A stretch of 5,034 nucleotides of DNA. Origin: Sphingomonadaceae bacterium. GTDB taxonomy: Bacteria > Pseudomonadota > Alphaproteobacteria > Sphingomonadales > Sphingomonadaceae. The notes beneath the pieces were generated by a model. That model saw only the letters and a program-made list of their open reading frames with translations. It was not told the DNA's origin and did not search any database. The stretch spans positions 1 through 5,034 of the forward strand of contig CANEVG010000278.1 in the NCBI GenBank assembly GCA_947442095.1, in the 5' to 3' direction. Shown piece by piece: positions 1 through 5,034 of the stretch (the first letter of the stretch is position 1; the number at the start of each line of letters is the position of its first letter). Position numbers and translations under genes: made by a program.

Positions 1-704
1 AAAACCAGCCAGATGAAGCCATAGGACGCATAGACTGCCGATTCGGGAAAAATGCCGGTCATCCGCGCCATGCCGTCCACGGTCTGGTCGAGCTGCGCGT
101 AATTGCCGTTGCGCACGAACTTCAGTGCCGATGCCCAGGCCGTGTTCGCCAGCACTACGCTCGACAGGCCAAGTCCGGCGTGCACCACCGCGATGACACC
201 GGCTGTGCGGGCAATGGGGGCGGAATCGGGCGCGCGCCGGACTGCCACATAGGCGCAGGTCGCCGCTAACAGCGTGCTGATCAGATAGACCGCGCTGGTG
301 ATGTTTTGCGGACTGAAAGCGAGAGGAAACGCGGCATAGAGGTAACCGGTTGGGATCGGACGCAGCGGGGTGACGTAGATGCTCCCGGCAAACAGGCGCG
401 GCAGAATGAACGCGCCAATTGCGCCGTAAAGCGCGAACAGGATCAGCGGTGCAAGATCGCGCATGCCTTGAGCCAACCGGTAGCCTTGGCCGGGCTGCGG
501 TGCCAGACATCGCACGACTAGGAAGGCCAGTGCCAGAATCGCGGGCTGCACCGTGGATCCGCCAAGGCTGGTGAGCACTATGGCCGCCGAACCGCCCATA
601 AGCGACAGCGCCATCACCGTTTGCAGCATCGCCACGGTGCTGCCCCGCCACAACAGCAGCAGTCCGAGCGCGGCTGTGAGGACCCCGAACAGCGTCGGCG
701 TCAT
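1..704 (-). CDS. Multi-spanning membrane protein, putative Wzy/O-antigen polymerase or ligase (3' end outside window)
   Basis: This open frame has an ATG at 704-702 and no stop before the left edge, giving 234 complete codons. The product is strongly hydrophobic, with likely membrane segments at about 4-20, 25-47, 52-67, 82-101, 134-155 and 165-187, followed by a polar stretch (about 190-220) and then another hydrophobic stretch at the cut end. RMTGIFPES (214-222) resembles the R-x-x-G-x-F-x-[EH] pattern near the start of the large periplasmic loop region in Wzy/WaaL-type proteins. Together with its place after a Wzc homologue and a glycosyltransferase, this suggests the polymerase that joins repeat units in the periplasm. 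The start follows the hydrolase stop as TGAGATG, leaving one base between them. No convincing Shine-Dalgarno is visible, so translation probably depends on coupling. The missing half holds most of the diagnostic loop, so a ligase or other membrane protein stays possible. That this is a real gene is nearly certain; the function is moderate. Confidence 0.75.
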   Translation of the reverse strand, partial: MTPTLFGVLTAALGLLLLWRGSTVAMLQTVMALSLMGGSAAIVLTSLGGSTVQPAILALAFLVVRCLAPQPGQGYRLAQGMRDLAPLILFALYGAIGAFILPRLFAGSIYVTPLRPIPTGYLYAAFPLAFSPQNITSAVYLISTLLAATCAYVAVRRAPDSAPIARTAGVIAVVHAGLGLSSVVLANTAWASALKFVRNGNYAQLDQTVDGMARMTGIFPESAVYASYGFIWLV

Positions 705-708
705 CTCA
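702..708 (-). promoter_or_regulatory. TGAGATG stop-restart junction between hydrolase and putative polymerase
   Basis: The hydrolase stop TGA (708-706) and the ATG (704-702) of the next gene are separated by a single base. The upstream bases (CCAGCGACCTGC) contain no clear Shine-Dalgarno, so the membrane protein is probably translated by ribosomes re-initiating after the hydrolase. This is inferred from spacing only. Confidence 0.6.
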
Positions 709-2382
709 GCAGGTCGCTGGATTGCGCGCGCTGCGGCCAATACGGAAGCGATAGCGCATACGGTCTCCGCGGGGCGAGGCCCCTGGCGAGACGACCAGTT
801 CGATGGCATCCCCGCGACTGGCGTTTACGGTGGCGGCGCCAGTCGCCTGGCCTGCCAGCGGGCCAGCTCTTGCGGTCCAGGCGATGGTTCCGTTGTGGCG
901 GATTGCTGCGATGACCCCGTCGCCGGTCGTGCCAAGAGGAACCAGACAGGCGGAGGCATGGAACGCGCCGCTTTGGGTCACCACATACCGGACCACCGCG
1001 CTCGTTCGGCCCGCTGTGCCGACCCCGTTCTGGGTCACTATCATGCTGCGCATCGCGGCGTTGCCAAGATAGGTGGCCCACCGCCAGTCGACAGGCAGCA
1101 GCGGGTATTCGGCGCCGGTAAGGTCACGCCGCCCGAACCAGCGCAGCGGTTCCTGCGCGAAGCCATGGAAGCTGTCGGCCACCACATCTGCCGGGCCGAA
1201 GGCGATCGACGTCCCGCCTTCGATCAGTATCGGCTCGTTGCCCAGCGCCGTCGCCGGTGGGGCGATGGAGCCGTCAGCGCGGTGGAACACGGCCGGACCG
1301 GTCACCGTCAGGCCGCGCGGCGCGCCCCACACCAGATCGAAGGCGTTGCCATAGCGGAAGTGGTAGATCGTCGGATCGCCATGGTCGATCCGCACGGCAG
1401 GCCCCAACGGCGCAAGCTTTGCGGCAGCGAAGGCATAGGCATCGGCGACCGGCTTGCGCGCGCCCGGCGTCGTCAGCAGGCCCATCGATGGAAACCACTT
1501 CTGGTCCAGCAGAGCATACCAGAAATGGCGAGATACGCCCGCACCCTGCATCAGCGCGCTCATCTTGAGGTAGAATGCAGGAGCATCCGCCGGGGAGGTG
1601 AAGTCGCGGCTAAACTCCGTCGCCCAGACCGGCTTCACCGGACCATGGCGCACGATCGCCGCGCGCAGCCGCGCCAGTTCCCAGTCCACACCTTCCGGGT
1701 CCGGACGATAGGGGTGAACGGCCACGGCATCGACATAAGACAACATGCCCGCCGCAAACAGTTGCTCCAGAAACCCGGTGGCAACGATGTTGGTCGATCC
1801 GCCAATGATCTTCACATCAAGGTGCGCCGGGCGCATCTTCGCGTTGACGGCCTTGAGCAGCGACATGTACCAGGCAACGCGGTTGGCGGCTGCAAGGCCC
1901 GTCACGTTGTTGCGCCCGTTGATCTCGTTACCGATCTGGATTGCGGCGACACAACCACGGTAGCGCGCCGCAATGGCGGCAAGGTAGCTCGCGAAGGCAT
2001 TCTGTGAAGCTGGGCTGTAGGCGCTTTGACCGCTATCGTAGAGTGGATTTCGCGGTTCGATTACCAACAGAACCTTCATGCCTGCGGCACAGGACAATGC
2101 GATGTGGGCGGAGTTCTGTTCGGTGAAGATGTACTGGCCCGGCGCGGTCTCGATCTTCGCCCAGTGCAGCGAATCGCGGATCGTCGCGGTGCCCAGCGCG
2201 GCGGCGCTGTCGATGTAGCGCGGCGGCCAGCCCTGGCTGAAATGGGTGTTGACGCCAGGGCGCGGGTCGGGTGCTTCCTTTCCAGTCGACTGCGCGAAGG
2301 TGCAGGCCATGGCCAGCAGCGGTGCCAGCATTGTCAGCACATTTCTTGTCTTGCGGCTGCGCACGCGGGGGCGGCCGATCAC
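706..2382 (-). CDS. PslG-like glycoside hydrolase (clan GH-A TIM barrel), exported
   Basis: This is a predicted exported glycosidase of 558 residues, probably cutting the polysaccharide made by this operon in the periplasm or at the cell surface. An Arg/Lys-rich start (4-14) and a hydrophobic run (about 16-30, ending AMACTFA) form a signal peptide. The barrel covers about 40-330: GVNTHFS (43-49) on strand 1, IQIGNEIN (148-155) on strand 4 with presumed acid/base E153 after N152, VAVHPY (220-225), and VWATEFS (252-258) on strand 7 with presumed nucleophile E256. An Asn-Glu pair plus a later Glu is the clan GH-A pattern, as in GH39 PslG of Pseudomonas. A short beta region (about 330-400) follows, then an additional C-terminal domain (about 433-558). 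The GTG start at 2382 overlaps the upstream stop as GTGA, has GAGG seven bases before it and keeps the charged signal-peptide end. The ATG at 2487 would add 35 Arg-rich residues and a long overlap. GH5 or another GH-A family cannot be excluded; exact substrate unknown. Confidence 0.85.
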   Translation of the reverse strand: MIGRPRVRSRKTRNVLTMLAPLLAMACTFAQSTGKEAPDPRPGVNTHFSQGWPPRYIDSAAALGTATIRDSLHWAKIETAPGQYIFTEQNSAHIALSCAAGMKVLLVIEPRNPLYDSGQSAYSPASQNAFASYLAAIAARYRGCVAAIQIGNEINGRNNVTGLAAANRVAWYMSLLKAVNAKMRPAHLDVKIIGGSTNIVATGFLEQLFAAGMLSYVDAVAVHPYRPDPEGVDWELARLRAAIVRHGPVKPVWATEFSRDFTSPADAPAFYLKMSALMQGAGVSRHFWYALLDQKWFPSMGLLTTPGARKPVADAYAFAAAKLAPLGPAVRIDHGDPTIYHFRYGNAFDLVWGAPRGLTVTGPAVFHRADGSIAPPATALGNEPILIEGGTSIAFGPADVVADSFHGFAQEPLRWFGRRDLTGAEYPLLPVDWRWATYLGNAAMRSMIVTQNGVGTAGRTSAVVRYVVTQSGAFHASACLVPLGTTGDGVIAAIRHNGTIAWTARAGPLAGQATGAATVNASRGDAIELVVSPGASPRGDRMRYRFRIGRSARNPATC

Positions 2383-2393
2383 AGCCCGGCCTC
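2379..2393 (-). promoter_or_regulatory. Ribosome binding site and GTGA stop/start overlap that set the hydrolase start
   Basis: On the minus strand GAGG (2393-2390) is followed by seven bases and then GTG (2382-2380). This GTG shares four bases (GTGA) with the glycosyltransferase stop TGA at 2381-2379. The spacing is good for a Shine-Dalgarno, and the overlap implies that ribosomes ending the transferase restart on the hydrolase. This supports the GTG over the upstream ATG at 2487 and the in-frame GTG/ATG codons further inside. Confidence 0.7.
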
Positions 2394-3482
2394 GCGGACT
2401 TGTGCCATGAACCCTTCGTCGAACCGTTCGGGCGCGAAGCGGCGGGCGTTGGCCATTGCCTTGGCACTGTCGAAATCGCCGAGCCATGCCTCTAGGTCTT
2501 CGATCCCGGCGATCAGCCCCTCGACTGACTGCTCATCATAGAACAGTCCGGTTTGCCAGGGAATTATCGAATCGAGCACTCCGCCGCTCCCATAGGCAAG
2601 CACCGGTCGGCCGCTGGCATTGGCTTCGACTGGCACGATTCCGAAGTCCTCCTCGGCGCTGAACACCAGCGCGCGGCACGTTGCGTAGGCCTGCTTGAGT
2701 CCGTTGAAGTCGAGACGCTTCAAAACTGTGACATTGGGGCCGGCAATCTTGCGAATGCGCTCATGCATATCGCCGTCGCCTACCATCAGCAATGGCATGC
2801 CGAGCCGGTTGAAGGCCTCTACGACGACGTCGGGGCGCTTGTAAGCGATCATCTGGCCGACCCAAAGGAAGCGGTCGCTGACCGCATCGCTCGGACCGAA
2901 TTCGTCGACAGCGACCGGGGGGTGCACCACCGAGGCTTCCCTGCGCCAGGCCTTGGCAATGCGCTTTTGGATGAAAGTGGAGTTGGCGATGATCCGGTCA
3001 ACTCGTCCCGCCGAAACGGTGTCCCAGTTGCGAAGGTAATGGAATACCGGCGGCATCAGCAGCCGGTTGAGTGCCCCGGCAGTTTCCCGATAGTCGTGGT
3101 AGTGGTCCCATAAGTAGCGCATCGGCGAGTGCACGTAGGAAATGTGCAGCGCGCCGGGTGCTGGAAGCACGCCCTTGGCTGGCCCCGACTCGCTGCTAAT
3201 AACCAGATCGTAGCCACGCAAGTCGAGTTGTTCGAGCGCAAGCGGCATGAGCGGCAGATAGCGCTGGTAGTAGCGCCTGGCACCGGGCAACTTTTGAATG
3301 AAGCTGGTCTTGATCGGCCGAGAACGGATGGTGGCCGAAAGCGCCTCCGGCACGACGACATGGGTGAAGATGTCCGCGTTGGGGAACAGGTGAATGAGCC
3401 GCTCCAGCACCCGTTCGCCGCCACGCATTCCGACTAGCCAGTAGTGGACAATTGCCGTCCTAGGCTGGCTACGAACCGACAT
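2379..3482 (-). CDS. GT4-family (WbaZ-like) glycosyltransferase
   Basis: This is a retaining GT-B glycosyltransferase of family 4, 367 residues from the chosen start, a normal length. It should act at the cytoplasmic membrane face, moving a sugar from a nucleotide donor to the growing lipid-linked repeat unit. The N-terminal acceptor domain starts with AIVHYWLVGMRGGERVLE (10-27), the glycine-rich loop of this group, and includes YVHSPMRYLWD (116-126). The C-terminal donor domain shows VGQMIAYKRPD (208-218), where K215 and R216 sit at the usual donor-phosphate position, then VGDGDM (234-239) and the EX7E signature E278-E286 (EDFGIVPVE). I chose the ATG at 3482, eight residues before the first strand and overlapping the kinase gene by 14 nt. 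In-frame alternatives are an ATG at 3503 with a weak CGGG upstream, and a TTG at 3524. There is no signal peptide or membrane helix. Donor and acceptor cannot be read from the sequence; GDP-mannose is used by some WbaZ relatives, but that is only a hint. Confidence 0.93.
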   Translation of the reverse strand: MSVRSQPRTAIVHYWLVGMRGGERVLERLIHLFPNADIFTHVVVPEALSATIRSRPIKTSFIQKLPGARRYYQRYLPLMPLALEQLDLRGYDLVISSESGPAKGVLPAPGALHISYVHSPMRYLWDHYHDYRETAGALNRLLMPPVFHYLRNWDTVSAGRVDRIIANSTFIQKRIAKAWRREASVVHPPVAVDEFGPSDAVSDRFLWVGQMIAYKRPDVVVEAFNRLGMPLLMVGDGDMHERIRKIAGPNVTVLKRLDFNGLKQAYATCRALVFSAEEDFGIVPVEANASGRPVLAYGSGGVLDSIIPWQTGLFYDEQSVEGLIAGIEDLEAWLGDFDSAKAMANARRFAPERFDEGFMAQVREAGL

Positions 3483-5034
3483 AATACTGCTTGTACTTTT
3501 CATAAAAGTAGCCCGGATCGCCAACCCCGAAGCGGACCTGCTTGTTCATGTCGATGCGGGTGAGAACGACGCCGACATCGCCAAGTGCATGCATCGGCAG
3601 CAGTTGCAGTGCGGCGCGCACGGCGGTGTCGGGAGTGCCGCGCCATGCCGCACAGATTGCCACGTTGTCGGCCAGCGTCACCAGTTCGCGGACCTCGGCG
3701 ACCGGCAGGATCGGCGCGCAGTCGAGCACTATCAGGCTGAAATGTTCGCGCAGCATGGCAATCATCTGGTGGAAGTTGCCGCCTTCGAGCAGTCGCTCGC
3801 CATCGCCGAACATGGTCGTGATCGGCACGATCATGGCTTCGCTGTGCGGGTCCTTGACCATGGCTTCACCCAGCCGCACCCCGCCGCGCAGCATCTCGCG
3901 CAGGCCCGGCCGATTGCTGTCGATCCCGAACAGCTTGCCCTGCCGCTGCCGCACCGGATCGCAATCAATCAGGATCGCCGAATGGCCCGAAAACGCCGCT
4001 AGCCGCACCATCGAGGCTGCAAGCGTCGATTTGCCTTCGCCAGGCAGCGCAGAGGTTACCGCGATCACCTGGTTGCGGCTGGCTCCGCTCTGCCGAATCG
4101 ATGCAAGCAGGCCGCGTACCGATTCGGCATAGGCCGATCCCCGCACTTCGCTGGTCGAGGCGAGCGGATCAGACCCGCGCAGGCCAATCGAACCGATCTC
4201 GGGAACGCCGCCAAGGAAGCGCACGCCAAGTCGCTGTTCGACATCGTCGCGGGTGGTGAGCCCGCTATAGGCACTTTCCGTCGCGATCGCGGCCGAAGCC
4301 CCTACCAGCGTGCCGAGCAGCAGCCCGAGCGCGAGATTGAGCGGGAGATTGGGGCTGATCGGACCTTGCGGCACCGATGCGGCAGACAACAGGCTGGCAA
4401 CCGGGTGCTCGCTACCCATCTGCGCCAGCACTTCCTTGTAACGGTTGAGATAACTCTCATAAAGCGACTGCGAGGTCTGCGCCTTGCGGTTGAGATCATC
4501 GAGTCCGACTAGCGCGTGGTTGTTTGCCGCCAGCGCCGAACGCGCCGCTGAAAAACCACCGGCCATGGCTCCGGCCTGCTGCGCCGACGCGCGGGCTTCG
4601 CTGGCAAGGCTGGCAGAAGTGGCGGCCCGCACCCGCCCGGTTTCGGCAGCGATCTGCGCATCGATGTCGCTGAGTTCGCGCCGCGCGCTCACCAGATCGG
4701 GGTGCGTTTCGAGGTAGCGCCCAGACATTTCGGCGACTTTGACGCTGATCGCCGCGCGCTGCGAACGAAGCGACTGGACAATGCCTGAACTCGCCGCGGC
4801 CGCCGCCTCCGCACCGCCTGCGCCGCTTTCCCGCCCGCTGTTCAGCGCCGCTGTGGAACGCGCCGCCGCCAGTTGCTGACCAAAGGCACTGGCCTGCTGC
4901 TCGTTGAGTTGGGTCGGCTGCGCGCTGAGCAGGTTGTTGGCGACGCGGAAGTCCTGTACCGCCTTGAAATCGGCTTGCGCCTGGTTGCGCAGTTCGCCGA
5001 TGCGCTGGCTCAGCAGCTCGAGCGAACGCTTGTT
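3469..5034 (-). CDS. Wzc-like polysaccharide chain-length regulator / BY-type tyrosine autokinase (5' end outside window)
   Basis: This is an inner-membrane co-polymerase fused to a cytoplasmic bacterial tyrosine kinase (BY-kinase), controlling chain length and export in Wzy-dependent EPS assembly. The visible part is 521 residues, open to the right edge, so the first membrane helix and most of the Wzz domain are missing. In fragment numbering: residues 1-200 are a periplasmic helical/coiled-coil stretch, broken by an Ala/Gly/Ser-rich loop at 65-83. Residues 104-113 (SGRYLETHPD) and 180-202 (DLNRKAQ...LYESYLNRYKEV) are typical of the Wzz/GNVR region. PxSPNLP followed by a hydrophobic segment at about 230-251 is the second membrane helix. 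The kinase then shows Walker A PGEGKST (K335), Walker A' ILIDCD (D357, D359), Walker B LIVLDCAP (D438) and a tail with five tyrosines (509, 511, 514, 517, 518). The stop is TAG at 3471-3469. An internal ATG at 4728 is not the start, because the frame continues upstream as conserved-looking coiled coil. The family call is firm; the polymer is unknown. Confidence 0.95.
   Translation of the reverse strand, partial: NKRSLELLSQRIGELRNQAQADFKAVQDFRVANNLLSAQPTQLNEQQASAFGQQLAAARSTAALNSGRESGAGGAEAAAAASSGIVQSLRSQRAAISVKVAEMSGRYLETHPDLVSARRELSDIDAQIAAETGRVRAATSASLASEARASAQQAGAMAGGFSAARSALAANNHALVGLDDLNRKAQTSQSLYESYLNRYKEVLAQMGSEHPVASLLSAASVPQGPISPNLPLNLALGLLLGTLVGASAAIATESAYSGLTTRDDVEQRLGVRFLGGVPEIGSIGLRGSDPLASTSEVRGSAYAESVRGLLASIRQSGASRNQVIAVTSALPGEGKSTLAASMVRLAAFSGHSAILIDCDPVRQRQGKLFGIDSNRPGLREMLRGGVRLGEAMVKDPHSEAMIVPITTMFGDGERLLEGGNFHQMIAMLREHFSLIVLDCAPILPVAEVRELVTLADNVAICAAWRGTPDTAVRAALQLLPMHALGDVGVVLTRIDMNKQVRFGVGDPGYFYEKYKQYYVGS
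3494..3510. repeat. Perfect AT-rich inverted repeat at the kinase/glycosyltransferase junction
   Basis: The plus-strand sequence TACTTTTCATAAAAGTA is two perfect 7-base arms with a 3-base centre. It lies in the tyrosine-tail codons of the kinase gene and 11 bases upstream of the chosen glycosyltransferase ATG at 3482; the alternative ATG at 3503 forms the loop in the mRNA. The stem has one G-C pair, so any RNA hairpin would be weak. It may be only a by-product of encoding Tyr-Phe-Tyr-Glu-Lys-Tyr. Confidence 0.5.

Noticed and set aside
553..2007. Long plus-strand open frame of 484 codons
   Set aside because: It lies wholly antisense to the hydrolase and polymerase genes, its translation is Arg/His/Pro-rich with no recognisable motif, and GC-rich coding DNA commonly leaves such opposite frames open.
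2383..2487. N-terminal extension of the hydrolase to the ATG at 2487
   Set aside because: The added 35 residues are Arg-rich shadow of the transferase gene, would bury the signal peptide, and ignore the GAGG plus GTGA arrangement at 2393-2379.
2026..3113. Plus-strand open frames over the glycosyltransferase and the hydrolase N-terminus (2026-2541 and 2553-3113)
   Set aside because: Both are antisense to genes with clear family motifs and show no domain, signal or sensible composition of their own.
3542..4132. Plus-strand open frame of 196 codons opposite the kinase domain
   Set aside because: It is Ser/Arg-rich antisense shadow of the Walker-motif region and has no features of a real protein.
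3469..4728. Kinase gene starting at the internal ATG 4728
   Set aside because: The reading frame stays open to the window edge with coiled-coil sequence typical of the Wzz-like periplasmic part, so the true start lies outside the window.
1..5034. Intergenic promoter, terminator, CRISPR array, tRNA or insertion sequence
   Set aside because: The largest gap between genes is one base. I saw no GC stem followed by a T-run on the coding strand, no regularly spaced direct repeats and no transposase motif.

Overview
The window is a fully coding, GC-rich stretch of a bacterial exopolysaccharide (EPS) or capsule biosynthesis operon. All real genes lie on the minus strand, so the operon reads from the right edge towards the left. 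Codon use (strong G/C third position), the heavy Ala/Arg/Gly content and the protein styles fit an alphaproteobacterium, most likely a sphingomonad (Sphingomonas/Novosphingobium type). That assignment is inferred from style only; there is no rRNA or marker gene to confirm it.

Layout in transcription order: (1) 5034-3469, the C-terminal 521 residues of a Wzc-type chain-length regulator/tyrosine autokinase whose start lies beyond the right edge; (2) 3482-2379, a GT-B fold family 4 glycosyltransferase; (3) 2382-706, a secreted or membrane-anchored TIM-barrel glycoside hydrolase resembling PslG (GH39, clan GH-A), with an extra C-terminal beta-rich domain; (4) 704-1, the N-terminal 234 residues of a multi-spanning membrane protein that looks like a Wzy/O-antigen polymerase or ligase, cut by the left edge. 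The last gene is the least certain in function.

The genes are packed very tightly: a 14-nt overlap, a 4-nt GTGA overlap and a 1-nt gap. There is no intergenic space, and I see no internal promoter or terminator. Translational coupling through the whole block is likely.

Together the genes describe a Wzx/Wzy-type assembly line. The glycosyltransferase adds a sugar to a lipid-linked repeat unit in the cytoplasm, the polymerase joins repeat units on the periplasmic side, and the Wzc-like protein controls chain length and export through phosphorylation cycles on its tyrosine tail. The hydrolase probably trims or releases polymer in the periplasm. The features most worth a second look are the hydrolase with its additional domain and the departures from consensus in the kinase motifs. 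I saw no mobile element, CRISPR array, tRNA or rRNA.
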